Source of the DNA: Halalkalibacter sp. APA_J-10(15)
GTDB lineage: Bacteria > Bacillota > Bacilli > Bacillales > Bacillaceae_D
Length of the DNA: 64,000 nucleotides
Reading direction: 5' to 3'
NCBI RefSeq assembly: GCF_023017105.1
Contig: NZ_JALKEV010000008.1
Coordinates: forward strand, 62,001 to 126,000
The position numbers were made by a program, and so were the translations under genes. Positions 38,122 through 46,848 of the stretch are shown here, one piece after another. Every line of letters begins with the position of its first letter. Within the stretch, counting starts at the first letter, position 1. The notes under the pieces were generated by a model. That model was not told the DNA's origin and did not search any database. It worked only from the letters and a program-made list of their open reading frames with translations.

Positions 38122-38764
38122 TGCTTTCGATTAATATATCATTCAATGCTTGTGTAGCGAGTTTATGGGCTTCTTTATTTTTGTTTCTTTCAACTAGAAC
38201 ATAGTCAAGCTGGACTCCTAATTGTTGAGCTAGCTCATCAGTACGGTCTAACCATTGACGAAAATGTTCTTCATAGCAAGGCCATTCACCTGATGCTTGT
38301 TTGACGACTGTCAAAGAATCAGAATAGATCACAATAGCTTGGTTTGTTATCGTAAGGAATTCACATGTTTGGAGACAGCGATAAAGAGCCGCATATTCCG
38401 CTTCATTGTTGTCCTCTAGTAATTCTAATCGGTCGTTTTGGCGATGGCGCCAGCTGCTTCCATGTTGCTCATAATAAATCACCCAGCCAATTCCCGCTTT
38501 CTTTGTATGTGGATCGAAGCCTCCATCTATATATACTTGAACGGTATGTGGCATGGTTTGTTCCTGTTGTAAATATTTCTTGAAATCTTTCAAAGTCCAT
38601 GAAGTATCGTATTGATCAATTGCTTTATAAGAAACCATTCGACCTGATTGCTCAAGATCTATCAATAGATGATAAGCATCTTTAATCGTCAACCACTCTG
38701 ATGTCATCATGTATTGGTATTTCTTTTTTTTCATACGATATGTCCATTCAATTTTTACGTTCAT
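38105..38764 (-). CDS. RNase H-like protein (ribonuclease HI superfamily)
   Basis: 219 residues from ATG 38764, which follows AAGGAAGTG. About 80 N-terminal residues of unknown fold precede an RNase H domain: VYIDGGFD (Asp), DNNEAEYAAL (Glu), VIYSDSL (Asp). The fourth carboxylate is replaced by His in KEAHKLATQAL. Similar proteins in Bacillus (YpeP/YpdQ group) are called reverse-transcriptase-like. Whether it cleaves RNA in RNA-DNA hybrids is open given the changed residue. Confidence 0.82.
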   Translation of the reverse strand: MNVKIEWTYRMKKKKYQYMMTSEWLTIKDAYHLLIDLEQSGRMVSYKAIDQYDTSWTLKDFKKYLQQEQTMPHTVQVYIDGGFDPHTKKAGIGWVIYYEQHGSSWRHRQNDRLELLEDNNEAEYAALYRCLQTCEFLTITNQAIVIYSDSLTVVKQASGEWPCYEEHFRQWLDRTDELAQQLGVQLDYVLVERNKNKEAHKLATQALNDILIESKQEQT

Positions 38765-38928
38765 ATTATCACTTCCTTTTAAGGATGGTAAGAATTGCAT
38801 AATCTTCTCTTTCATGATAAGGTGAATTATCGAAATAATCTATTTTTTATTTATGTCTTATTGTAAGTAGTATGAAAATAATTGAATCAACTCATACATA
38901 TGAAGTAAAGCTAAAGGAGTAAGTGTCA

Positions 38929-39843
38929 ATGCCAATTAAAATTCCAGATCATTTACCAGCTAAAGAAATATTAAATAATGAGAATATTTTTGTGATGAAT
39001 GATAGTCGCGCATATAGTCAAGATATTCGTCCCTTGAAAATTGTCATATTAAATTTAATGCCGATAAAAGAAACAACGGAAACACAATTACTTCGCTTAT
39101 TAGGAAATACACCACTTCAAGTGGAGGTTTCGTTTTTATTTCCGAGTACTCATGTCTCAAAAAATACGTCACATGAACATTTACAAGCGTTTTATAAGAC
39201 ATTTGATGATATTAAGATGAAGAAGTATGACGGTATGATTATTACAGGTGCTCCAGTTGAGATGCTTGAATATGAAGAGGTGAATTATTGGGAAGAATTG
39301 ACGAAGATAATGGACTGGAGTAAAAATAATGTGACGTCAACTCTTCATATATGTTGGGGAGCGCAAGCAGGCTTATATTATCATTATGATGTCCAAAAAT
39401 ATCATTTAAACGAAAAAGTATTTGGTATATACACTCATTCGATTGAAAAGCAAAATGTGAAGCTTCTTAGAGGGTTTGATGATGAATTTTTGGCACCTCA
39501 TTCAAGACATACTGACGTGAGAAAAGAAGATATTGAGAAGGTTCCAGATTTAGATATATTAAGCTTATCTGATAAAGCAGGAGTATATATTGTCGCGTCA
39601 AAGAATGGTAAGCAAATTTTTGTAACAGGTCACTCAGAGTATGATGTATGTACGTTAAGAGATGAATATGAGCGAGATCGTCAAAAGGGTTTAGACATCC
39701 ATGTGCCTGAAAATTACTTCCCTAACAATGATAGTGAAAAGCTCCCTCGATTACGGTGGCGTGCTCATTCCAATTTACTGTTTTCGAATTGGCTTAATTA
39801 TTACGTGTATCAAGAAACGCCATTTGATTTAAATGGTGAATAA
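38929..39843 (+). CDS. metA: homoserine O-acetyltransferase (MetA type)
   Basis: 304 residues from ATG 38929 ([15 protein letters not shown], the normal MetA start); AAAGGAG is 11 bases upstream. The catalytic Cys is in [12 protein letters not shown], with the partner His and Glu in [16 protein letters not shown] carries Glu where the E. coli succinyl enzyme has Gly; that Glu is known to select acetyl-CoA in Bacillus MetA. It commits homoserine to methionine synthesis. No SAM riboswitch fits the short upstream region. Confidence 0.93.
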   Translation: MPIKIPDHLPAKEILNNENIFVMNDSRAYSQDIRPLKIVILNLMPIKETTETQLLRLLGNTPLQVEVSFLFPSTHVSKNTSHEHLQAFYKTFDDIKMKKYDGMIITGAPVEMLEYEEVNYWEELTKIMDWSKNNVTSTLHICWGAQAGLYYHYDVQKYHLNEKVFGIYTHSIEKQNVKLLRGFDDEFLAPHSRHTDVRKEDIEKVPDLDILSLSDKAGVYIVASKNGKQIFVTGHSEYDVCTLRDEYERDRQKGLDIHVPENYFPNNDSEKLPRLRWRAHSNLLFSNWLNYYVYQETPFDLNGE

Positions 39844-39858
39844 TGGAACCTATATTTT

Positions 39859-39941
39859 AAAGGAACGGTTGCCAGATGATTTATTCCATCCTTCAATTCT
39901 GCTTGAATGAGAATAAAGAGTCAAAAGCATACGTTCCTTTT
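39859..39941 (+). terminator. possible terminator after metA
   Basis: AAAGGAACG and CGTTCCTTTT are complementary and followed by GTTTT, but the loop is over 60 bases, so the structure is uncertain. Confidence 0.3.
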
Positions 39942-39980
39942 GTTTTAGGCAAACTAGGATATAGGTGAATGGTGGTAAGT

Positions 39981-40859
39981 ATGAAATGGGGTGTACAAGT
40001 GGAGAAAGAAGTCATTCAATCAACAGTGTTTCTTAATGAAACGGACGTTTATTATCAATTTGGTGAAGCGAAAGGTGATTCAAAAGGAACGCTCATTTTA
40101 ATTCATGGGTTTGTTTCATCGTGTTATTGCTTTCGAAAAATCATACCGATCTTACAAAAACATTATGACGTCTACGCGATTGATCTACCTGGCTTTGGCC
40201 GAAGTGGTAAACGAAAAGACTTTGAATATTCATTTCATAACTATGCTAATGTCATTATTTCCTTCTGTCACTTATTTCGATTAACGAATGTGATGCTAGT
40301 TGGTCATTCTATGGGGGGACAGGTCGCTTTATATACTGCTCTACAAGAGCCCAATTTGGTCTCGAAAATGATTCTTATGTCTAGCTCGGGTTATTTAAAA
40401 AGGGTGCGAAAGCCACTCGTGTATGCCTCATATTTACCGTTTGCTAAATCTGTTATGAGACGCTGGATTGAAGGAAAGGATTATAAACAATCATTGCTGC
40501 AAGTTGTGTATAACAAAAAGCTGATTGACCAAGAAACGATCACAGAGTACACGAGGCCATTCTCTGAAACCCAATTTTTTGATGCATTACTTGGTTTAAT
40601 GCGGCATCGTGAAGGAGACCTTTCAAGAGAAGATTTAAATCATATAGATCATCCAATTTTACTCATATGGGGAGAGGAAGATCAAGTTATTCCGATTCGT
40701 ATTGGAAGAAGATTAAGCGTTGACTTACCTAATGCTGTATTTACTTCAATAAAGAAAACGGGTCATTTAGTACCAGAAGAGAAACCAGATCAAGTGACAA
40801 AACTTATTTTTACATTTATTGAAAATGAGAAAACTGTGCAAAAAAGCGATTTATCATAA
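39981..40859 (+). CDS. alpha/beta hydrolase
   Basis: 292 residues from ATG 39981 (GGTGGT upstream); ATG 39969 adds four residues but overlaps the binding site. A single alpha/beta hydrolase fold: LILIHGFVSS oxyanion loop, nucleophile elbow LVGHSMGGQVALY with Ser, Asp in WGEEDQVIP and His in KTGHLVPEEKP. This set resembles esterases, epoxide hydrolases and MhpC-like enzymes; the substrate cannot be deduced. It has no signal peptide. Confidence 0.9.
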   Translation: MKWGVQVEKEVIQSTVFLNETDVYYQFGEAKGDSKGTLILIHGFVSSCYCFRKIIPILQKHYDVYAIDLPGFGRSGKRKDFEYSFHNYANVIISFCHLFRLTNVMLVGHSMGGQVALYTALQEPNLVSKMILMSSSGYLKRVRKPLVYASYLPFAKSVMRRWIEGKDYKQSLLQVVYNKKLIDQETITEYTRPFSETQFFDALLGLMRHREGDLSREDLNHIDHPILLIWGEEDQVIPIRIGRRLSVDLPNAVFTSIKKTGHLVPEEKPDQVTKLIFTFIENEKTVQKSDLS

Positions 40860-40915
40860 CGTATGCTATAATTATAGTATCGTTTATGTTTGCCGTATTT
40901 CAAGGAGGTAGTTGT

Positions 40916-42133
40916 ATGGATCCATTAGATATTATCATGAATAAAGATAATATTACTCCTTACTTTCAAGCAGTTGTAAGTGCGGATAAGCAATTAGTGA
41001 TTGGATATGAAGTAATCCCTCAATTTCAGAATGGGAAGGATTTCATACCTTTAGATTGGTTTTTTCGTGATTCTAACATCCCTGATGAATACCGATTGGA
41101 GTTACACGATTATATTCATAGACTTGTGCTAAAAGAATTACAAGCTGAGCAGCAATCGGCCATCATGTATTTTCAATATGATATTGAACTACTAATTAAA
41201 GATAATGGTGAAACTTTTTTGAAAAGAATGGAGCAATTGGAACAGCAAGGGTTAAATTATAATCAGGTTGCCTTGCAATTTCATAGTGATGAATTAGTTG
41301 ATAAGGCTAATGAATATAAGCACTTCTTTTTTTATTTGCAAAGTTTAGGATTTCGAATTGTTATTACGGAGATTGGGCAATCGACTAGCCGACTTGATCA
41401 TATTGTCATGCTGAAGCCGAATGTTTTAAAAGCAAAAGTTTCATTTATTGATGAAGAGGAATTACCTCATATGTTTGGAGAAGTTCATCAAACATTGTCG
41501 ATGCTCTCAAGGAAAATAGGAGCTACGTTATTATTTGAAGGAATATCGAATTTCAACCAATTGAATTATGCATGGCGTAATGGGGGACGTTATTATCAAG
41601 GAGAGTTTATTCAACGCCCTCGTACTTCCCTCGTAGCTTTAGATTGTAGTACAGTACGCTTAAGAAAGAGTTTTACCCATTTCATGACATTCGAGCGAAA
41701 AAAAATAGAAGCACAAGTTTCGTTAACAAATGAATTGAACCATATTTTGCGTGAATCTCTGAAACTAATGACAACAAAAGATACATTTGATGAAATGTTA
41801 ATGAAAGCAGCGAAAGAGTGTGACCGATACGCATTCCGTCTTTACATATGTGATGCTGAAGGGTTCCAACAGTCATCGAACGCAGAAAAAGATAAGGAGA
41901 ATGCATGGGGACTAATAGAAGAAGGGCGCTACAAAAACTGGAGCTGGCGGCCATACTTTTTGGAAAATATTGTTCGTATGAGTATTGAGAAAAAAGGTAT
42001 ATTATCAGATTTGTATACGGATATAGAACGAGATGAACGGATAAGGACGTATTCCTTTCCAATTTCAGGCGATTTGTATTTATTTTTAGATATCCCTTAT
42101 GACTATTTATTTGAACAGGAAGGGTTGTTGTAG
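40916..42133 (+). CDS. ykuI: degenerate EAL-domain protein YkuI
   Basis: 405 residues from ATG 40916 with AAGGAGGT upstream. An N-terminal EAL fold (about 1-250) and the YkuI C-terminal PAS-like domain (about 255-405), with NWSWRPYFLENI and a final LYLFLDIPYDYLFEQ, match B. subtilis YkuI (407 residues) along the full length. YkuI binds c-di-GMP but has weak or no hydrolase activity. Here decay has gone further: the EVL signature is EVI, the Glu of LEITE is lost (LQFHS) and the Asp of VDNIG is lost (ITEIG). So it is at most a binding or scaffold protein. Confidence 0.93.
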   Translation: MDPLDIIMNKDNITPYFQAVVSADKQLVIGYEVIPQFQNGKDFIPLDWFFRDSNIPDEYRLELHDYIHRLVLKELQAEQQSAIMYFQYDIELLIKDNGETFLKRMEQLEQQGLNYNQVALQFHSDELVDKANEYKHFFFYLQSLGFRIVITEIGQSTSRLDHIVMLKPNVLKAKVSFIDEEELPHMFGEVHQTLSMLSRKIGATLLFEGISNFNQLNYAWRNGGRYYQGEFIQRPRTSLVALDCSTVRLRKSFTHFMTFERKKIEAQVSLTNELNHILRESLKLMTTKDTFDEMLMKAAKECDRYAFRLYICDAEGFQQSSNAEKDKENAWGLIEEGRYKNWSWRPYFLENIVRMSIEKKGILSDLYTDIERDERIRTYSFPISGDLYLFLDIPYDYLFEQEGLL

Positions 42134-42240
42134 TCAGTCCTTGTAACCTAAGGTCGGCTCTTTCTTTTTTGTGAGTAAGACAGAATCTAAAAAAGTCCAT
42201 TCAAATGAAAAAGGCTTGAGTTGCTGTGGGTAAGAGGATG

Positions 42241-42269
42241 GACACAAAAAAAGTTACTTTTTTTGTGTC
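42241..42269. repeat. perfect 14-bp inverted repeat between ykuI and the MFS gene
   Basis: GACACAAAAAAAGT, one base, then its exact complement. The A/T run inside the stem could act as a terminator in either direction or as an attenuator of the MFS gene, whose start is 24 bases later. Confidence 0.6.
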
Positions 42270-42292
42270 TTGGTAAGAGGGGAGAGTTTTTT

Positions 42293-43465
42293 TTGCATGA
42301 GAAATCAGCGCATCGTTTAATGGCCTATTTATTCTTTATTCATTCCACGATGACGATTATTGTTGGTTATATTCCGGTTTATTTTCAAGCGGAGGGTTTA
42401 TCTAGTTCTCAGGTTGGATTATTAATGGCCATTGGTCCTTTAGCGACTATTATAGCCCAACCGTTTTGGGGATATATGAGTGATAAATATAAAAGCATTA
42501 AACGGATGCTTCTTGTTGCTATTATAGGTGTAATTATATCGTCTATAATGTTTCTGTTTATTGATTCTTTTTTAGGTTTTATGGTTTTAATGTTTGTTCT
42601 TTTTCTTTTTATTTCACCGACAACAGCATTAGGTGACTCTTTGGCACAGCAAACGGCCCATGTACAACGAATTAGCTTTGGTCGAATTCGCATGTGGGGT
42701 TCGTTAGGGTTTGGAATTACTTCTTTACTTACGGGCTATTTATTAAGCATCGTTGGTGTTGAAAATATTATGTACCCAATGTTGACAATGGCTATTATAT
42801 CGTTTTTCTTTGTTTTAAACATTCAAGATGCTCCGCAAACGAACAAACCCGTTACAGTCATTGATGCTTTTAAGTTAAGCATGAACCCTGCCCTTCTGCT
42901 GTTTTTAGGCTGTGTTCTCTTCATTTCGGTTACTCACCGTGCAAATGATACGTATTTAGGTTTGTACATTGTTGAACTTGGTGGGCCAGAGGCGATGATT
43001 GGCTGGGCGTGGTTTATTGGAGTCTCAACAGAAGCGATCGTTTTTGCTACAAGTGCCTATTGGTTTAGAAAGTGGTCACCATTAACCTTTGTCATCATTG
43101 CAGGTTTTATTTATGCGTGTCGCTGGTTTATGTTAAGCTTACTGAGTGAGCCGTGGATATTACTACCACTTCAAGCATTACATGGTGTTACCTTTGGTTT
43201 ACTGTATTTAACTGCATTCCAATTTGTAAACTTCTTGATTCCGAAGCATTTACAAGCGACTGGACACGTTTTATTCATTACAATTGTCTTTGGGCTTTCT
43301 GGTATTATTGGCTCGCTATTAGGTGGACACCTCATTGATATAACGTCAATGAATCAGCTTTACGTCTTCATGTCCATTAGTGCATTATTTGGAACTTGCT
43401 CATTAATTGTATTTAAACGGTTTTATGATGCTAGCGTAGAAATCAATAAAGAAATAGTTTCATAA
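42293..43465 (+). CDS. MFS transporter (LacY/HsrA-like MFS_1)
   Basis: 390 residues from TTG 42293, preceded by GAGGGGAG; the frame runs further up but would cross the inverted repeat. Twelve hydrophobic segments are visible, with the MFS loop PFWGYMSDKYKSIKR between helices 2 and 3 and RISFGRIRMWGSLGFG typical of the MFS_1-like group (PF12832: YwbF, HsrA, lactose permease relatives). Substrate unknown. It is followed by a small HesB-fold gene after a 20-base gap. Confidence 0.88.
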   Translation: MHEKSAHRLMAYLFFIHSTMTIIVGYIPVYFQAEGLSSSQVGLLMAIGPLATIIAQPFWGYMSDKYKSIKRMLLVAIIGVIISSIMFLFIDSFLGFMVLMFVLFLFISPTTALGDSLAQQTAHVQRISFGRIRMWGSLGFGITSLLTGYLLSIVGVENIMYPMLTMAIISFFFVLNIQDAPQTNKPVTVIDAFKLSMNPALLLFLGCVLFISVTHRANDTYLGLYIVELGGPEAMIGWAWFIGVSTEAIVFATSAYWFRKWSPLTFVIIAGFIYACRWFMLSLLSEPWILLPLQALHGVTFGLLYLTAFQFVNFLIPKHLQATGHVLFITIVFGLSGIIGSLLGGHLIDITSMNQLYVFMSISALFGTCSLIVFKRFYDASVEINKEIVS

Positions 43466-43486
43466 CGATATAAGGGGGTTTTGTTG

Positions 43487-43795
43487 TTGGATATACAAGT
43501 AACACCATCTGCAGTTGACTTTTTCAAACAAACGTCGTTAGAAGGTAAAAAAATTCGAGTACGTGCTTACGATACATTTGAGTGCAGTACGATGGTTGCC
43601 TATGATATTGTGTTAGATAAAAAAAGTGAAGATGATCTTGAAGTTTCTTTAAAGGGTCTTCCTTTTATTTATAATACGAAGGCGATAGATGAAATTGGGA
43701 ACTATATTAAGGTTGATTATGTCCCTTCTCAAGGCTTGAAAATGGTCAATACAAATCAAACATTAGCATATGGTTTATCGTTAAAATCAGTGTGA
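43487..43795 (+). CDS. HesB/IscA-fold protein (YqkB-like)
   Basis: 102 residues; three TTG codons in a row (43481, 43484, 43487) follow GGGGG, and the last has the best spacing. VTPSAVDFF, then VRAYDTFECSTMVAYDIVL and IKVDYVPSQGLKM resemble the YqkB branch of the Fe-S biosynthesis (HesB) fold. Only one Cys remains, so cluster binding is unlikely and the role is unknown. A terminator follows. Confidence 0.7.
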   Translation: MDIQVTPSAVDFFKQTSLEGKKIRVRAYDTFECSTMVAYDIVLDKKSEDDLEVSLKGLPFIYNTKAIDEIGNYIKVDYVPSQGLKMVNTNQTLAYGLSLKSV

Positions 43796-43813
43796 AGTAC
43801 TTCTTTTTATAAC

Positions 43814-43855
43814 ACCACCTACGAAAAGTTTTTTACTAACGTAGGTGGTTTGTTT
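43814..43855 (+). terminator. terminator after the YqkB-like gene
   Basis: ACCACCTACG and CGTAGGTGGT form a perfect 10-bp stem followed by TTTGTTT. Confidence 0.75.
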
Positions 43856-43911
43856 GATGACACCAAAAAAGTTGAAAATCAAACTTTTTCCGTGCACTTT
43901 CGTTTATTTCG

Positions 43912-44235
43912 TTACTTCTTTAGAAAGAGACCGCTGACTTGCTTGATAATCGGACTCACTTGGTTGACGGTCTTGACCACTTGATCAACGGTTTGAACGG
44001 TACGGTTCATATCAAACTTACCTTCCTCATTCATAAATATCGATTTTACGAACGACGGTTTTTTGGGTGAAGAGCTTGGCTGGTGCTGTATATGTTGATG
44101 ATAGGGCTGTTGAAAAGGTTGTCGTCTATGTTGAAATGGTACCCGTCCGTTTGTCATATGCTGTGGGAAGGGATGATTAACAGGGTGATAAGGTCTAGGT
44201 TGCTGCTCGTAATAAGGTGATTTCATATGAAACAT
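43912..44235 (-). CDS. YppG-like protein
   Basis: 107 residues from ATG 44235, which follows GGAGGA; the longer frame to 44256 overlaps the hsp20 gene. The first half is low-complexity, rich in His, Pro and Gln; the second half reads FVKSIFMNEEGKFDMNRT, then VDQVVKTVNQVSPI, the YppG-family C-terminal motif. Such proteins are known from spore-formers and may belong to the spore coat, though function is unproven. It lies 13 bases after hsp20 and is probably co-transcribed. Confidence 0.8.
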   Translation of the reverse strand: MFHMKSPYYEQQPRPYHPVNHPFPQHMTNGRVPFQHRRQPFQQPYHQHIQHQPSSSPKKPSFVKSIFMNEEGKFDMNRTVQTVDQVVKTVNQVSPIIKQVSGLFLKK

Positions 44236-44248
44236 ACAAGTATTCCTC

Positions 44249-44683
44249 CTATTCAATCGTAATTTGTTTTCGATTGTGTGGGATTTTGATAGTAAGTAGA
44301 CCGTTCTGATAGGATGCTTTTACATCCTTTTCGTGAAATGTGAATGGAACATAAAGAATGCGTTCACGTACACTCTTAGTTGCATACTGTTCGGTACGAC
44401 CGGCTTGCTCATCATTGATCACGGTTTGTTCTTGTTCAATTACTTGAATCCGAATCGATTGGTTGTATATGTCTAAGTTAATTTGATTTTTCTTTACACC
44501 GGGTAATTCAACATCCGCACGCCATTGTTGATTTTCTTCAGATATATAAACGGGAAATGTTGGTTGAAATATAGAGTGATCTGGCAAAGTAGAGGAGGTT
44601 TGTTGGAAAAAGTCATCAATTGATTGTAAAAAGTCTTGGTATCCTTGTGGAAGCTTCTTGATCCAAGGATGATTTTCAGACAT
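44249..44683 (-). CDS. Hsp20/alpha-crystallin small heat-shock protein
   Basis: 144 residues from ATG 44683 (GAGGTG seven bases upstream). The alpha-crystallin domain spans about residues 50-140: WRADVELPGVKKNQI and the terminal NGLLTIKIPHNRK. It is an ATP-independent holdase chaperone; spore-coat relatives such as CotM also exist, and the yppG-like neighbour makes a sporulation link possible. No CIRCE or CtsR site was seen upstream. Confidence 0.9.
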   Translation of the reverse strand: MSENHPWIKKLPQGYQDFLQSIDDFFQQTSSTLPDHSIFQPTFPVYISEENQQWRADVELPGVKKNQINLDIYNQSIRIQVIEQEQTVINDEQAGRTEQYATKSVRERILYVPFTFHEKDVKASYQNGLLTIKIPHNRKQITIE

Positions 44684-44779
44684 GGTGTTCACCTCATTGT
44701 TGAGTAGTAGCTACTTTTATATGTATGTGTCATTTTACGAAAGGTGATTGTTTCATAAAAGGAAAGGTGGGGGTAAGTT

Positions 44780-45706
44780 ATGAAATACGTAGTGGCTGAT
44801 AGTCATTGTGATGCTTTATTAAAGCTATGGGAACAACCATTGCGAAACTTTCAACACTCAAAAGAGATCGATGCGAACTATGAAAGATTAATACAAGGGA
44901 ATGTGAAGGTACAATTTTTTGCGATATTTGTTGAACCGTGGATCAAACAAGATCAGAAATTTCAAGTGGTTTTAGAGCAGGTTGATCATTTTTACAATCA
45001 AGTATTAACTCAACCAAGAATGAAGCATATAAAAAGTTGGCAGGAAATAAATGATATCCAACCAAATGAGATCGGAGCGGTATTGACATTAGAAGGTGTT
45101 GATGCCATTGGAGATGATCTAAACAAGTTATCGATATTGCGACACCTCGGTGTTTTATCTGTCGGTTTAACTTGGAATCAGGCCAACTTAGCAGCTGATG
45201 GAATTGGCGAAGATCGTGGGGCTGGAATAACGAGCTTTGGCAAAGAAATTGTACACTTTGTTAATGAAAATCAAATGTTAACAGACGTTTCTCATTTGAG
45301 TGTAGCAGGGTTTTGGGATGTTATTGAGTTGGCTCATAAGCCGATTGCAAGTCATTCAAATGCAAAACGATTGTGCAATCATAGACGGAATTTAGCTGAT
45401 GATCAGATTAAAGCATTAATAAAAAAGGATGGATATATTGGGATTGTATTTCACCCTTTATTTTTAGCACATAATGGGCATGCATCAATTTCACATATTA
45501 TCGAACAGATTGATTATTTTTGCTCGCTCGGTGCAGCGAATCATATAGGATTTGGATCTGATTTTGATGGGATTCCTTCTTATGTTAGTGGTTTAGAACA
45601 TAGTGGTCACTTTTACCAACTAGGTGAAGAGCTTGAAAAAAAGTTTTCCTCTTCTTTTTTGGAGAAATTATTTTATAAGAATATTAAACATTTTCTTATA
45701 ACGTAG
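44780..45706 (+). CDS. membrane dipeptidase (M19, renal dipeptidase family)
   Basis: 308 residues, AAAGGTGGGGG upstream. The zinc ligands of the M19 amidohydrolase barrel are in VADSHCDALL, a central Glu (TLEGVD), PIASHSNAK and GFGSDFDGI near the C-terminus. These enzymes cleave dipeptides including D-residues; no signal peptide is visible, so this one is probably cytosolic. It stands alone and ends with a strong terminator. Confidence 0.93.
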   Translation: MKYVVADSHCDALLKLWEQPLRNFQHSKEIDANYERLIQGNVKVQFFAIFVEPWIKQDQKFQVVLEQVDHFYNQVLTQPRMKHIKSWQEINDIQPNEIGAVLTLEGVDAIGDDLNKLSILRHLGVLSVGLTWNQANLAADGIGEDRGAGITSFGKEIVHFVNENQMLTDVSHLSVAGFWDVIELAHKPIASHSNAKRLCNHRRNLADDQIKALIKKDGYIGIVFHPLFLAHNGHASISHIIEQIDYFCSLGAANHIGFGSDFDGIPSYVSGLEHSGHFYQLGEELEKKFSSSFLEKLFYKNIKHFLIT

Positions 45707-45724
45707 GATAGACATTGAGTGTAA

Positions 45725-45765
45725 ATAAGGTTCAATGATGATTTAATCATTGAACCTTATTTTTA
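45725..45765 (+). terminator. terminator of the dipeptidase gene
   Basis: ATAAGGTTCAATGAT / ATCATTGAACCTTAT, perfect 15-bp stem, then TTTTT. Confidence 0.9.
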
Positions 45766-45952
45766 CATACTTTTTGAAACGTCTACATGTTAGTTATCGT
45801 CAATATTGGTTTGATCGCGTTTATCGGCAAGGAAATGTTATAGTTTTTTTCAATTTTTGATCTCAGAAGAATAATTACAGTTGAACAAGTATGAAACCAT
45901 ATGATGACGTATGTTACACTTGCGATAGAATTTTAAGAAGGGATGAAGTTAC

Positions 45953-46687
45953 ATGAAGAAATTTTATACAGTCATTTTTTCAACAGTACTAGCTTTAACA
46001 TTAGTTGCTTGTGGTGGTGATGAACCTGAACAAGTTGAGGGAGATGTAAATGGAGATAATGGAGAAATTGAGCAGGATATAGATTTAGGGTTTAATGAAG
46101 AGGATATTCCTGAGGTAATTGCTACGGTAAATGGTCAGGAACTAGATCGTGATCTATATATTGCTTTATTGCAACAAGAAGCAAACAACCTATTAATGCA
46201 GGGCGTTGATATGGGTACTGAAGAAGCACAGAATTATATGAACGATGCAAAGCGAGAATATTTAGAGAAATTAGTAGATGAAGAACTCATTATTCAAGTA
46301 GCTGAAGAACGAGGAATAACAGCAACTGAGGAAGAAGTGGATGCAGAAATTGCGATGTACTTAGATAGTATGCAAATTGAAGAGACAGAGCTGAATGAGA
46401 TGTTAGATGCGCAAGGCTTATCAATGGATGATGTGCGTGAAGATTTTATTGATCTTGTCCTTAGAGCTAAATTTATTGACGAAGAGATTTCAACTCCAAA
46501 CATTACTGAGGATGAAATTGAAGCTACTTATGAAGAGCTAGTAGCTAATACTGGTGAAGAGGCTCCTACACTAGATGAGTATCGTGAGGATATTGAACAA
46601 TACCTGAAAAGCCAGAAGGAACAAGAAGAACTTAATTTAATCATTAAAGATTTAAAAGAAGAAAGTGAAATTGACCGTTTTGTTTAA
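45953..46687 (+). CDS. SurA/PrsA-like lipoprotein without PPIase domain
   Basis: 244 residues, AAGGGATGAAG upstream. A lipoprotein signal ends in LTLVACGG (lipobox Cys about residue 20). After an acidic linker comes a SurA_N-type chaperone domain (VIATVNGQELDRDLY, then VDEELIIQVAEERGITATEEEV) and a helical tail. PrsA itself has a parvulin domain inserted here; this protein lacks it, so it is a possible holdase or assembly factor on the outer face of the membrane. Very acidic, as is common in alkaliphiles or halotolerant species. Confidence 0.85.
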   Translation: MKKFYTVIFSTVLALTLVACGGDEPEQVEGDVNGDNGEIEQDIDLGFNEEDIPEVIATVNGQELDRDLYIALLQQEANNLLMQGVDMGTEEAQNYMNDAKREYLEKLVDEELIIQVAEERGITATEEEVDAEIAMYLDSMQIEETELNEMLDAQGLSMDDVREDFIDLVLRAKFIDEEISTPNITEDEIEATYEELVANTGEEAPTLDEYREDIEQYLKSQKEQEELNLIIKDLKEESEIDRFV

Positions 46688-46848
46688 GATAAAAGTGTCT
46701 TGGAAGCTTAGCTTTTAGGGCATTTTTTCATGTCCATATGCAACCTGTATTAATTCGATTAAATTTTTGAAAATTATTGTTGCTGATTCTATCTATTCTC
46801 CTATAAACTATAAGTAGGAAATTAGTTTCGGTAAATGGAGGAATGGAT

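Noticed and set aside
38816-38928. SAM riboswitch (S-box) before metA
   Set aside because: Only about 110 bases are available, and no S-box core motifs or terminator were seen.
41682-42200. 172-codon minus-strand frame
   Set aside because: Antisense to ykuI, whose full-length match is clear; no ribosome site and leucine-rich shadow composition.
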